NCBI RefSeq assembly: GCF_025766255.1
Contig: NW_026516672.1
Span: 186,001-250,000, forward strand
DNA length: 64,000 nt
From: Zychaea mexicana
Lineage: Eukaryota; Mucoromycota; Mucoromycetes; Mucorales; Lichtheimiaceae
Direction: 5' to 3'
Position numbers and translations under genes: made by a program. Below are positions 25,083 to 37,883 of the stretch, one piece after another (position 1 is the first letter of the stretch; every line of letters begins with the position of its first letter). The notes beneath the pieces were generated by a model. It was given only the letters and a program-made list of their open reading frames with translations. It was not told the origin of the DNA and did not search any database.

Positions 25083-26364
25083 ATGTCAACACAAAACGGC
25101 AATCAGAGTACTCCTTCTGGCGCAGAAGCAGCTGTGCTGCTGAAGTCGGTTGAAATGCCTGACGATGCTGTGCTGATCCAAGGTCCTGACTTTAACAAGA
25201 AACTCTCGCTGTCCGATATTATGGGTACCTACCCTACAATGGGGTTTCAAGCAAGCGGTCTCGGTGAAGCGATCGACATTATCAAGCAAATGGTAAGCAG
25301 GGATCTTTGAAATATTTGTTGTGCTGGTGGAAAAGGTAGGGGTGGTGCATATATTGAAAGAGAAGAAATTGTGTTGCTGCGTAGCGCAAGTGGCGTCTGT
25401 CGGACGAGCCCATTGCTGAAGACGAGCCAGACGAGTATCGGGACATGGATGTCCGCAGAAACACAAAATGCAAGATTTTTGTGGGCTACACATCCAACCT
25501 GGTCTCCTCGGGTGTGCGTGAGATCCTGCGCTTCCTGGCTCAGCACAAAATGATCGATGTGATTGTCGCCACTGCTGGTGGTGTGGAAGAAGATTTCATA
25601 AAATGCCTTGCCCCTACCTATCTGGGCGACTTTAACCTCAAGGGTGCCGATTTGCGCAAGCAGGGCCTGAACCGAATTGGCAACATGCTGGTGCCTAACA
25701 ACAACTATTGCAAGTTTGAGGAATGGGTTATTCCGATTCTTGACAAGATGCTCGAGGAACAGAAGAAGGATGTAAGTATCAGGGCCGAGTCAAAGGTACG
25801 ATGGAAAAGAAGAAATACTGACGATTGTTGTTTTAGGGCAAGATCTGGACACCTTCTGCCATGATCCGTCGTTTGGGCGAAGAGATCAACGATGAGTCCA
25901 GTATCTATTACTGGTGCGCAAAGAACGATATTCCCGTCTACTGTCCCGCCATTACCGATGGTTCGCTGGGAGACATGATCTACTTCCACTCATACCGCAA
26001 CCCTGGCCTGATTGTCGACATTGCCGGGGATATCCGCGGCATGAACACCGAAGCCGTGTTTGCCAAAAAGTCGGGCATGATTATCCTCGGCGGCGGTCTC
26101 GTGAAGCACCATATCTGCAATGCCAACATGATGCGCAACGGTGCCGACTTTGCGGTGTACCTCAACACGGCGCAGGAGTTTGACGGAAGCGATGCAGGTG
26201 CTCGGCCCGACGAGGCAGTGTCCTGGGGTAAAATACGAGGTGATGGCCGATCTGTAAAGGTCTATGCCGAGGCCACCTTGGTGTTCCCGCTCATTGTGGC
26301 AGAAACATTTGCCAAAGAGTACCACGAGGAACAGGAAAAGACTGCGACTGGTAGTACAGCTTAA
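25083..26364 (+). CDS. DYS1: Deoxyhypusine synthase
   Basis: NAD-dependent enzyme that transfers the aminobutyl group of spermidine to one lysine of eIF5A, the first step of hypusine formation; cytosolic and normally essential. Exons 25083-25292, 25385-25771 and 25837-26364 give 374 residues, the usual length. Hallmarks include [24 protein letters not shown], a central [18 protein letters not shown] block and [40 protein letters not shown] carries the catalytic lysine. Exon 2 starts RKWRLSDEP after a TGCGTAG acceptor. The start ATG at 25083 follows a pyrimidine-rich leader. Nothing unusual is seen and the assignment is firm. Confidence 0.97.
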
Positions 26365-26412
26365 GGATTAATTTCAATGTTCTTGCTTTTAAAACATGCA
26401 TGCACCTCTCTC

Positions 26413-26436
26413 AACACACACACACACACACACACA
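26413..26436. repeat. (CA)n microsatellite
   Basis: About 12 copies of CA in the 3' flank of the deoxyhypusine synthase gene. Confidence 0.95.
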
Positions 26437-26810
26437 TCTGTACATGTCATCCACACGCATCCACTAATCTTTTAATGTTTAAAAGAGCTTTTGTAAGAGC
26501 TTTTGTATAGAAAATGAATTGAGATTCGCTTGCTTGCTGCTCATTTGTTTGCATGTTTGCTTCGCTGCTGTAGGTGCTGTGGCTGCTATTGAGAGATGGT
26601 CCAGAGGGGGGAGACAGTGTTAAAAAAAGAAAAGCAAGAAAAAGAAGACATGACGGTTGGTTTTGAGATTGTTGGTTGATATACATAAGAATCGTGAGGT
26701 GTGTGTGGATGTGTGAGTGTGATGATGCTGTTCTTGGTAGTGCTGGTGGTAGTAGTAGTAGTGGTAGTAGTAGTTAGTTAGTGAGCGTGGAATGAGATAT
26801 ACTTTGATCG

Positions 26811-28117
26811 TTATGGCAAAGAGCCCACTTCATCGTTTTCGTCCAGACCGTCCTGACTATCGATATCAATGTCGTCATCGTCATCGGACACATCACCCGC
26901 ATCTTCGGCTGCTGATCCATTATTATTTCCGTTGTTGTTATTGTTGTTGCTGATAGTATTGTTGTTACTATGATTACTACTGCCCATCAGCACCTCCAGC
27001 AGCACCTTGCGCTCTGTTTGCAGACGCTTCAGCTTCTTTTGCATCGACCCCCATTCCTCGTTCAGCAGCTCGTTCTCGCGCAGGATGTATCGCAGCTTTG
27101 CCTTGGCCAGCTTGTACTTTTCGCTTTTGCTTAGTGGCTGATCTACGTCTTCCTCAGACACTGATCCTCGTCGTTCCCGGCTGCTGTACCCTGTTGTAGC
27201 TCCACCTCCTGCTCCACCTCCTGCTGATGCTGTGTAGGTGTTGCTGCCGCTGTTTGTAATAGTAGCATTATTGGATAACCCTTGCTGCTTTTCCGCCAGC
27301 TTGCGTCGTTTCGTAGATGGTTGTTTTCCCTCGGATTTCCTTGATAAAGAAGTAGATAGATATGCTGCTTGATTTTGCTGTTGCTGCTGCTCTTGAGATG
27401 GTTGTTGCTGTGGTTGCGGTTGTGGTTGCTCGTGTTCCGCTTTTTTGTGTCGCACCAGCGCATCCTGTCGCCCGAATCTACACATAAACAGCATATCAAA
27501 AACACACGTTCGTTCATACACTGTTCCCTGATCACCTAATAGCTCCTTTCCCGTCTTGTTGTAATCCTCTATCTTAATACCTCCTTCCTCCTCCCCTTCC
27601 TCCTTCTTGCTCTTTTTCGATGGAGAAAACTCTTAAAATAGAGAAACTTACGCTTGGTCACATCCGGGATGGTTGCAAGCAAAAGGCTTTTCGCCAGTAT
27701 GTATACGTAAATGCATCATTAAAGCGAATCGCGAATGGCACTTTACACCTCGTCGATTACAATCGCTCCAATCGCAAAAATATTCAGGTCGTTTCCAGCC
27801 AACGTGATCTGTTTAATCAAAATGTATTCGTGTAAATGAAGTCGCGATTCTTCCAACGGAATCCATAAGGTGTATGCCAAGTGTGTCCTCTTTTTACAAC
27901 ACTCACCTTCAGATAAATGGTGGGCTAATGCAGTATGGTCAGGGAATCGCCGGTGACAGTCCCGCCAAAGACAAGTAAGTGAGCTACTGTTGGTGCTGGT
28001 GTTGATGTTATCGGTGGTGGTGGTGGTGGTAATAGTGTTGCTGTTGCTATGATTCTCGCCATCTTGGGTATCAGTAACGGGTAGAGCAGGGACTAATGGC
28101 GGTGCCGGCAGCGACAT
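26811..28117 (-). CDS. Three-finger C2H2 protein, Iec1/YY1-like
   Basis: A nuclear zinc-finger protein. Exons 28117-27907, 27808-27652 and 27477-26811 give 344 residues. Finger 1 is CLWRDCHRRF with histidines across the first exon junction. Finger 2 is CDWSDCNRRGVKCHSRFA with LMMHLRIH, a longer spacer than usual, followed by a TGEKPF linker. Finger 3 is CNHPGCDQAFGRQ with RHKKAEH. A Gln/Asn-rich region follows, then a leucine-rich helix (AKAKLRYILRENELLNEEW), a probable coiled coil, and an acidic Asp-rich tail. The unusual finger 2 and C-terminal helix resemble Iec1, the fungal YY1-like subunit of the INO80 chromatin remodeller, but that is an inference from remembered family layout. A sequence-specific transcription factor is the alternative. 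Confidence 0.82.
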
Positions 28118-28394
28118 GATAATTGTGTTGCAAGCAAAAAGAAAGTGAATTTGATTTAAAGAAACACAAAAAAAAGAAGAGTGAAAAGGCCCTTTGCTTC
28201 TTTCACTCCGAACAAAAAAGGCGTAATATACAGGGCGGCCTCATACACCACAAGAGCACACGCAGATGCGGTAAAAATAATGAGATATTTTGGCAATGTA
28301 CTGTTTCAATATTATTTTTTATGTGTCCTTTTTTATAAAATGATGATTGGATATATACACATCTATAACTTTTTTGATAGTAGAATAGAAACAA

Positions 28395-29038
28395 TTATGC
28401 GGAAGGAGAAGAAGAAGAAGAAGACAGGGTGGTGAGATCAATGAGATCGAAGCGGCGTGGTTTAGGCTGGTCATGAGGGATGGGAAGTGCGTTTTCACGG
28501 TCATACACGACACCAACGAAACGTCGTTTTGGCTGTTGAGGATCTTTGTAGAACTGGACAAAGCCGCCTTCTAAAGCATAAAGAGTGTGATCTTTACCGA
28601 TACCGACCTATTACGTTCATTGTTTTTTTTTTGGTTAATATTTTTTACAGTCTCTTTGAGCGCGCTAATACAAGGCTCAGTAAGCACTCACATTGTCACC
28701 AGGGTGAAATCGCGTGCCTCTTTGTCGAACAATGATATTACCGGGAACAACTTCTTGTCCACCAAACTTCTTGACGCCCAATCGTCGACCTGCTGAATCT
28801 CTACCGTTGCGTGTGGAACCTCCAGACTTTTTACTGGCCCATCGTACTTGCATCAATTCTACATGCAACAATCAAAAGCCGAATGAGTTTTTTTTCTCGG
28901 AAGTGTTCGAATTCGAGAAACTGATCATGTTGGGTAAAAAAGAAGCAGCAATTTACCACCGGCATTGAATGCGGTACGTGGGCATTGTTTCAAGGCTTGT
29001 GAGCCAAGTTGCGTAAAGGATCGATTCAGCAAGGACAT
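28395..29038 (-). CDS. Mitochondrial large-subunit ribosomal protein bL27m
   Basis: Component of the mitochondrial 54S ribosomal subunit near the peptidyl-transferase centre. Exons 29038-28957, 28858-28692 and 28607-28395 give 153 residues. Residues 1-33 are a basic, Ser/Gln-containing leader suited to mitochondrial import ([18 protein letters not shown]), cleaved near QVRWASKK. The L27 signature follows: [20 protein letters not shown], then [19 protein letters not shown] and [14 protein letters not shown]. The C-terminal extension past the bacterial core (about 60 residues, ending in a serine run) is normal for mitochondrial forms. The donor for exon 1 is read as GTAAAT at 28956; a nearby GTGGTA would shorten the protein by one residue. 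Confidence 0.93.
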
Positions 29039-32000
29039 TTTATGTGTTGTGGACAGCTTCTTTCAAAAATTCGACAAGCCGAAAACAAAAATAATGACTA
29101 TCGGACTTTGTGTTGCAAGGAGGGGGTGGAGGGGCTGTTCCGGTGGGCGAATTGGAATAGCACTTGCTTTGAAACCAACGTTTCTACTTCCTTCGGGTTT
29201 GCAACGACATAGCAAGATACAGCATCTATCACCATCATCAAAAGTGCACTTTTTAGAAAAAGGCAGCTCATAAGAGTAGACTTCTGTTAGGCATCCTTGC
29301 TTTCGATCCTTTTGTATAAAATAAGCAGAAGAAACACTCAAACAAATCAAGTTGTATGATATATTTATTAATAATAATGAAGATATGATCTTTCTACATT
29401 TTGACATAGTCAACTATGTACATTGTACCTGATAGATTGCAGATGCCGCTCCATGTACATTTATAACTTTCCAACTTGTGTAACTACTGCTGTTCTTTCC
29501 ATACCATCTGCGACTTCTTCACTTACGCTCCGCCTTGACCTTGCAAGATGGTACATAGCTAGGCGATGATTAACGCATTAAAAATACTGATGATACCTTT
29601 TATTGAAGGCCAGCAAATGCTCTGCATGCTCGACAGGGACGAAGTCTCACTAAATGCCATTGTGTGAGATGATATCTGCAGGTTCTGCAGGCGTAAAATA
29701 TTCGCTTCGCTCAGCATTTGTCTGTAGCATCAAGGATCAGCGGATGGTTTGTACTGAAAGGAAAAAGTGGTGTGCTTAGTGCTTTATTGGCTATGTTTAA
29801 TATAATACAGTGCTGATAATGTCCCCGTAAAACAAGTGGTTGGCGCAATAAGGAGTCTCCATCCGGCCAGGCAGCTTTTCTTGACCATTTCAATAGACTA
29901 TCGATTACATAATGGGGGCATATGCAGTTATTGGCGTATTAGCCTTTTGGTCTTTGACGAATCTATTAATTGAAAACTGCCATTTTTTGTGGGTGTCAAG
30001 GCCAGCTTCGGGCAGTATTCACTCTAAGCATGGGTAAGCTTTGTACTTATGTTTTGGATGTACGAAACAGAAGATCTCGTGCTGCTTTTGGGCCTTGATT
30101 CGGAGCCTTTACAGTCATCGCTGTTTTCTAGGTGCACCATATTGAGGCGCCAATCAGGTGTGCTTCGTGGCTATACATTATAATTTAGTATTAATGTTAC
30201 TTCTTTGAACTCTACGTCTCTTCAGTAGTATTATACATACATTATGTTCCTCTGCTCTGACGATCTGTCTTTCGAAACATGACGATAGTTGGTCAACAAA
30301 TTTTTCTCAGTCTTTAATTGCGTGCGATGAATAGCGCGTTATTCTTAACGAACTCATCAAGCTTTGGCTCGCTTGTGGTCAGAATACATATATGTAGAGA
30401 ATTATTATCGCATCAGAATGATGTGAGGACCAATATTCTGCTTCGTATATAATTGCGAGGTTATATCTAGTTTTGCACACTGAGAGACCGCACAAAGATG
30501 CATTTCTGTGGTTTGATCACATGTATATGGTGGATATTGCGCTGAGTCCAGTAATGCGCGATCAAGTAGCTGATACAGTGGTCCCGGTTTTTGTAACAGT
30601 CACCGGCATATTAGCTCTAGATTAGCTTAGTGAGATTCAAGAACATGATGCAAGTTCATAGTATTGGAAAAGGTGGGGTTACAAAGAGCGGACGACGGCT
30701 GTAACTATCAAAATATATTTAGCATCAATTCGAGGAGTGAGTGTCAAACACAATTTCAAATTTATAATATGTACCTAAAATTTATACCGCAGGCCTGAGA
30801 CCATGGATTTTTTTATAAGGTACAAGCGACTGTCTAAAATGAGAGAAGTTGCTGCAATGTCGCATGTCAAAACTGAAGGTATTCACCGCGTGTAGACTAA
30901 TTACTACACAAATGCTGCCAGTAATGGAAACACCAAAATCGCCAACCCTCGCACAATCCAGTGATTGCCATGAAGTGTCAAAAGAAAACACTTCAATACT
31001 ATAAAAGATGTACAGTACCAACTGATTCGTTTTGATATTTACTAGTGCGATGTGGGGAAAAAAGAGCAAGTGACGCACATGCGCGTGAAAAAAGGACGTC
31101 ATCTGTTTTAGAGAGATACCATGCAATAAGAATACATAGTATTAGCGTCACTTCTTGCATAATTGACATTGATTAAACATTGCGTCGAGCAAAGAAAGGT
31201 GTTGGTTAAAAGAAGATGAGTGCTGTCCGCTAACAAGGTCTCTCCCCTCTCTATCTTTTACGAGGATGCACGGAATAAATGAGTTTCTACCTTGAACGAG
31301 AGAACTTAGTATGTATAACATCTATCCAGTTATAGAACTTTGCTACTTTAAAGCCACTTTTTTACTAATATATGCTCTGTATGTTGATAATTTAATGGAC
31401 AGAATGCAATGTGTGAACACAAAGGGACAGCTACAGCCATACGTCAACTAACTACCTGCTTACGGTTCGGGAATAATCTACCGTATACAGTATCCCTGTT
31501 TATAAAGCCTCTCAGTACTGCCTTGGATGGCCGTCATTCTATGCCGTGTTCGACCCCACCCAGCTCTTTCCCCCCTGGGTCCAGATAACATTATTTTTTT
31601 AATGGTGATTCCACTGGGTCATCTGACCCGGATCCTTTTACGCGACATATTATCTTCTATTGTTTTCACGTTAATCATTTGTACAATAACAGTGGCAACT
31701 TTAATACATATGTAAAGTAGAAGCAGTATTATTTGTGCTGTATAGCACAACGCCACTCTCAGTTTTGATACTCGACGTTCGAAATATGTTGCGTCACGAA
31801 CAACGAAAGCAATCAAGAGTGTACAGTATGTCAGAAAAACATATTTTTTTACATGATGCTTGTACATAATCTACTCGCTGTATACAAGTAATAGTTAAAT
31901 GCTATTACATACGCAGCGTTTCACATTCTGACGCGAAAAATTCATATCGTGTATGAACAGCTTGTGCCAATAAACCAGAAGGAACACTTCGGCTTTATCT

Positions 32001-33229
32001 GAATAGACACTCAACTAACGTGCCAATGTCATGATCAATCTGAAGCAGACATGTGGTATAGCATTCGACATTTTTCGGAACACCACAATAGCGTAGTTAA
32101 TCTTATAATTATGGCTAACATATGTTTAAAGATCGAACCTATTAGCTTCCTGCGAAAAGAAAATCATATATTACCAATTATCATTGACAACTAGTTGTGT
32201 ATTCGGCAAGGACAAAAAATGCCAAGAGTTCCGCTTTGTGGTCAAACCTGGTGTGCAACCAGAAGTAGCGGATAATCTCACGGAAACAGATCTCGCTTGG
32301 GTACTCGTCGAGGGGGATTGATTGTAATTATTAAATAGAAGAAGCTACACACGATCGATCAATGATGTAAAAACAGTGTGGGGTTCCGGCTGTGCGACCG
32401 TAATTACGATTCTAAGCAGCGTTATACCAGTAAAAAGCCGTACTCAATGAACTAGGAACATGCGAGCACTCATGGCAGAAGGAAAGGAAAAGTATCTATG
32501 TCCGTTATCACTCCGTGTAGATTTTGGCATCTGTGTTAAATAGCTAGCAGTAAATATTGGGCTTGTTAGAGCCCTGTTTCAAAATCGCTTAACAGCAAGC
32601 GTTTTTTATTGCGGCGAGAAAGGAAAGTTACCATTTGTGCATGCGAATAAAGACCTCAAAATTACATTCGCACCATGTAATCATGTTTGTTTGCAGGTAA
32701 AAAAGAAAAAACCGATTATACTGACAACTGTGGCAACGGAGATATATGCATTGTTGTCGGTCATGGTAGTAAACGCCTTTATAGATCCAGCTTAGCAAAA
32801 GTTCAAAATTTTTGCTCACGGCTTCCTTTTTACGGCAGGATGTGGGGATTCCCAGGTACAGATCAAACGATCCTGCCATTTTATTCGATCGTAGCACAGG
32901 TACACAGAAACACAAATGCAAACGGTGAATTGTTGCTGCATTGATTACTTTACTAGTATAAACGACGAAACGAAACCACACACAAAGGTTATTCGAGGAC
33001 TTCTAAGAACGCACATCTAGCTGGAGAAAGAATTCCATTATTTCTGATGGAAAGAGGTTGACTGAACGATAATGCTTATTAGCCGCTTGGATTATGCTGG
33101 ATAATCGGAAGCGTTCAGCAAAAGTATATATAATACGAAGCTGATAGCTCTGTTGTAAAAGCATCAATTCTTTCATTTAAGAATACATCACTCGTCTATA
33201 CCTCCACCACAAACTAGTATTTTCTAATT
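29039..33229. other. Gene-free region, 4.2 kb
   Basis: The longest empty stretch of the window. It contains AT-rich sequence with scattered random frames of at most about 117 codons. I find no coherent exon series, tRNA, repeat array or transposon feature. The last 110 bases hold the promoter of lipase 1. Confidence 0.5.
33123..33135 (+). promoter_or_regulatory. TATA box of lipase 1
   Basis: The sequence AGTATATATAATA lies about 100 bases before the lipase 1 ATG, in a normal core-promoter position. Confidence 0.45.
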
Positions 33230-34929
33230 ATGAAGCTAGCCGCTTTGCTCACTCTTGTGCTACCCTTTGCAGCCGCATTTCCTACTGCCATGATGGCGAA
33301 AAGACAAGAAAATGTGTCGGAAACTGTAGCTTCTGGTATCGAGGAACACGGCCCACTCCCCGAGGGAACCAAGACATTCGAAGGAGGAACTGCTCTTGAC
33401 ATCGACGAGTATCCAGAATCTGTTGAAGCTGCCCTGAACGGTACCCGTGCCGAGGTTTTGAGCCTTGCCGTACGCGATCCAACTTCCGCAGAAATGGATG
33501 ACCTTGAATTCCATACGGCTCTTGCAGCTAATGTCTACTGCAGCGCAGTTATGCGTGGTACCTGGATCTGCCCTCACTGCTCTAAGACGCGTCATTTAGA
33601 CATTGTCGAAACGTTCAGCACGCTACTCTATGACACGAACGCTTTGGTTGCCCGCGACGACAGTGAGCAGGTGATCTACGTTGTTTTCCGAGGTAATTTG
33701 CGAACTATTAATGTACTACCTATCCACCCTATATCGAGTACAAACAGTAAAGCTTAATTATTACTATATATTAAGGTTCCTCATCGATCCAAAATTGGAT
33801 GGCAGTAAGTAATTGCTTTGGAGATGGATGGCATAAAATATGCGAAACAATAGTAGCGCATCATGCTAATGACTATGTGTATCATACAGAACTTGAATGT
33901 TATCCTTGCCAACTACCCTGGTGCTCTTGGTGCTCGAGTCCATGCTGGATTCTATAATAGTTATCAAGACGTGCAATCGCGTTTGATGTCGCTAGTTCGA
34001 AGCCAAGTCAGCAGCCACTCTGGTTATGCTGTTCATGTCACAGGGTGAGTTGATATGAAAGTTCTCAGTATATTGTGTATGAGCATTACCATATCTACAT
34101 GGCACATAGAGAGCTATATATAATTGATGTATTGTTCTCGGTATAAAACAATGACAGTCATTCCCTTGGTGGTGCCTTAGCCCTTTTCCATGCTCTCGAT
34201 TTGTACGAAAACGGCATTACCAATGTCAGATTAATTACTCAGGGTAAGTTTCCCACAATTTTCTGCTTACCGACATCTTTCGTTTTATTTGTGTAAGGAA
34301 TAAAAATTGATGGCTCATCAAAATATACATACAACATAAACTATCAGGACAACCTCGCGTGGGCAACACTGCGTTCGCAAACTATGTTGTTAATACTGGT
34401 ATCCCTTACATGCGTGCTGTGAACCAGCGTGATGGTACGTATAAAATCTCCTTCGTCTTCCAGCGTCTACCACATCAATAGCGACGGTCTTTTCAATCAT
34501 TACTCATTGCAAACTATCACACATTGTACTTTTTTGTATATCCAGTGGTGCCCCATATTCCGGATCTCGGCTATACTCACAGCGGAGAGGAATTCTGGGA
34601 AAGCACCGGTCTTTTTGGTGGCGTTCGTAAGTGAAAGATTGAATGTTGCATACGCTCTATCTTATAATAGGATTCTAATATCTTTTAAACAACAGAGGTC
34701 TGCCCTAATGGTATTGAAACGGATGACTGCGCAAACTCCATTGCTCCATTCACAAGTTTCCTTGATCACACAAGGTATAAATTCATACGATAATAATGGC
34801 AACCCTTTTTTCTGCACAGAGAGACGATGATTATCGTGGGTATCTTCTATTGCTAACTCTGTAACGGAAATTTTACGTTTTGAATACTACAGTTACTTTG
34901 GTATGACCGTCGGTCTTTGTCTCCTTTAA
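33230..34929 (+). CDS. Secreted triacylglycerol lipase 1 (class 3, Rhizomucor type)
   Basis: Extracellular lipase hydrolysing triglyceride esters. Exons 33230-33692, 33776-33804, 33890-34044, 34158-34243, 34348-34434, 34546-34626, 34696-34774, 34893-34929 give 338 residues. Residues 1-16 are a signal peptide (MKLAALLTLVLPFAAAF). A propeptide follows, with a Kex2-type KR site at about 24-25. SSSIQNWMA is the lid segment, encoded by its own 29-base exon. The catalytic triad is visible: Ser in GHSLGGA, Asp in NQRDVVPHIPD, and His in FLDHTSYFG. Cysteines typical of the family (VYC, CPHC, VCPN, DDC, GLCLL) are present. The intron at 34045-34157 splits the glycine codon of the GHSLG nucleophile elbow. 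It stands in tandem with a paralogue 1.4 kb downstream. Confidence 0.95.
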
Positions 34930-36291
34930 AAATTGCTGGTCGATTTTACCTTCTTTCTTTTGGGGAAATCACTCCCCATAACAGCAAAGTGCAACATAAT
35001 TAGTGTAGCTTTTTCTTTTTCATGACTATTGGTCCATTATTCAGCTACATATCGAATAAAATGTTCCATTTTATACTTTACTAGGAAAATATCGGTGTAG
35101 CTTAGTATTGGTGATATTCATATATGTCACTACTAATTTTTCTTTGCTGGCTGCTGTTCCTGACGCTAAAGTTGCTTCTTCTGTCGAATAGTAATTTCTT
35201 ACTAATGACTGCTTACATGAAGTTAACAATTTAGAAGTATCAGAAACGATGATATCTTCTAATATTCAATTAACAGTTGCAGCGTAGTATATCTAAATCA
35301 AAACAACAACGCCACGAGAAAGCACATGGACAACATATGCCTATCATATCAGTTAGATGATGAAATTTGTGTACATTATGTACGCTATTATTAAGTCTTT
35401 TTATTTTTTTCTCTTCAACTGATACATTTGATTTCATTCGAGCATTTTCAATGAGCACTAGCATTTTTGAAGTAGTAGTAATAAAAAAAAGCGGGTGGGA
35501 ATCAAAACCCTCCTCTTGTATTTACTGGTGTAATTTGAATCCAAACGATGGTGTAAGACCACTCGCACTATTTCCGATTAGCAGATAGATCAGCCTATGT
35601 TGGAGTACACAACAAGCAATAAGAAAGCGTATTTGGCATTTTACTCACCAATTTGGCAAAGATCATTTACTTACGATACTATTTGTGTTACGGAAAAGAA
35701 AGAACCTTTCTCTCCATCTCCTATAATCACACAACTCAGGAACGTACTTACTCTGTATTAAGTCTCACGATCAGTGGATAAATTTGTACACCGTTCTATT
35801 AAATAATAAGGAGCAATTGTGTGGACATACTATTGCCAAACACAAATTCACATGCATCTTCGGTTGAGACATCGGTGGTGACAGCGTCATCAAAGTTACA
35901 CAGGTAGTTCTGCCTCGGATTTTACAGTATGAGAACGTATTGTCTTTCTAAGCTGCTGGTATGTAACTTGTTTACGAGAACTGTCTGTTTCAACACCCAC
36001 GGTGCACGTTTTTAGAACTTGATCGAAATCAGGAACGGTGTTTTTCCATGAACCGTAGTAATGACAGCACAAAAGGATGGAAATAGAAATTCACCAACTA
36101 TAGTAATTAATACTTGCCTGTCAACGTACATTTACTTAGTAAAACATGATATTTTGCCCAACATAGATCCGGTATCGTTTTTACATATAAAGGACGATTG
36201 ATTTCAACTCATCTGTCATCTAAACAACAACGACAAAAGACCTCTCTCGCTGGACTATAAGAGGCTATTATTACCGAAAGATCAATACAAT
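34930..36291. other. Intergenic spacer between the lipases
   Basis: About 1.36 kb with no recognisable gene and no remnant of a third lipase. The downstream end holds the lipase 2 promoter. Confidence 0.5.
36184..36193 (+). promoter_or_regulatory. TATA box of lipase 2
   Basis: CATATAAAGG lies about 100 bases upstream of the lipase 2 ATG, in the same relative position as in lipase 1. Confidence 0.4.
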
Positions 36292-37883
36292 ATGAAGTTC
36301 TCCTTCCACTTGACACTCGTTTCCTCATCTCTCTTACTGCTTCCTTTGCTTGCAACTGTATCGTCGGCTGTGCCGCTTGTTGCGAGACAAGATGATGCTT
36401 CCGAGACTCCTGAAGGTCAAGCAATCGAACGTAATGGTCCGCTTCCAGAGGACACAAAGTCAGTCTTTGACATGGCGCTCAATTCCACGGATTATCCTGA
36501 CACTGTCGAGGCCGCACTCAATGGAACGTACGCTGAAGCGTTGGCCGCTACCCGTGATGCGACCGCTGCCGAGATTGAAGAGCTTACTTTCTACTCTGCA
36601 CTTTCGGCTAATGTGTACTGCCCAGCAGTGATTGGCGGACTATGGGTGTGCCCCAACTGTGACAAGACGCGTCACCTCGAGATCGTCGAGACATTCAACA
36701 CACTTGTCTACGATATGAACGGTATTATTGCCCGAGATGACGATAAGAAGGAGATTATCGTCGTTTTTCGAGGTATTACAAACAAATTTGGACATGCATT
36801 CTCTCGATTATATAGAAAAGCACTAACCAAGAGTATATTATATTGCCATCTTCACTAGGATCCGTTTCTATCAACAATTGGATCGCTGTAAGCAAGTTTA
36901 CTTCTTTATTTATTTGCACTATTAGTCTTTCCTTTTGAAAGAAAGTCAAGCCTTATATATTCCTCATGATGCATCTTCTCTAATCAAAATCTGTGTCTAT
37001 CAAGGACTTGAATGCTGTCCTCGCTGACTACCCCTCTGTTACGCTCGCTCGGGTTCACGCTGGCTTCCTTGGCTCATGGGAGGATTGTAAATCCACGGTC
37101 ACTAGTACGGTCGAAAGTGAATTGAGCTCTCATCCCGATTACAAACTTGTTATTACAGGGTTCGTATACCACCACCAGACTAAGAGTAAAACAATGATAA
37201 TATATCTAACTATATAATGACCTGCTTCTATATAGTCACTCTCTTGGTGGCGCTGTGGCTGTACTTGCTGCTTTGGATTTCCATGCCGATGGAGTTTCTG
37301 ATTTGGCACTTTATACTCAAGGACAGCCCCGTGTGGGCAATCGCCGGCTTGCTCAACATATTGTTGATACCGGAATCACGTATAAGCGTGCTGTTCATGC
37401 CCGTGACAGTAAGTACTAGACATGAATATTGTTGCTACTATTATTCAGTTGAGCGCACCCAAGCATATAGTGACACATACCTGTCTCATTCTTAATTAGC
37501 GGTTCCACACGTTCCTGATAACTTGAATGGATTCTATCATGCCGGAGAAGAGTACTGGCAAGTGTCTGATCTTACAAGCCGCGTCCGTAAGTATACCTTT
37601 TCGTGTTAAAAGATGTTATCGTATGATAGATGATATATCGGTAGAGCTCAGGCACAATGCTAATACTATATCACATGACATTCCAACCAGAGGTCTGCCC
37701 TGACGGCCTCGAAACGTCTGACTGCGCCAATTCTATTGCTCCCTTCACCAGTTTCGTTGACCACACCACGTAAGTCATGGTGTTATTTTTTTTCGTCAGT
37801 TCAAATGACATTTTCTCGCAAATGAGTTACTAATATAATCTTAATATAGATACTTTGACATGAGCACTGGTATTTGCTTGTAA
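36292..37883 (+). CDS. Secreted triacylglycerol lipase 2 (class 3, Rhizomucor type)
   Basis: Paralogue of lipase 1, also predicted to be exported. Exons 36292-36772, 36859-36887, 37005-37159, 37236-37408, 37500-37586, 37691-37769, 37850-37883 give 345 residues. The signal peptide (residues about 1-25) is longer and more Leu/Ser-rich than in lipase 1, and a VAR-Q processing site follows. The lid exon reads SVSINNWIA. Catalytic residues are Ser in GHSLGGA, Asp in HARDTVPHVPD and His in FVDHTTYFD. The gene lacks the intron that lipase 1 has between TQG and QPRVGN; here the codons run straight through 37236-37408. The donor after exon 3 is GTTCGT, weaker than usual but in the conserved position that splits the GHSLG glycine codon. 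Tandem duplication followed by divergence is the simplest reading. Confidence 0.94.

Noticed and set aside
28203..28394. Reverse frame of 63 codons downstream of bL27m
   Set aside because: It sits in the 3' flank and is AT-driven with no coding features.
29039..33229. Search for tRNA genes by B-box-like strings
   Set aside because: Only isolated partial matches without a cloverleaf partner were seen here and elsewhere in the window; no tRNA is reported.
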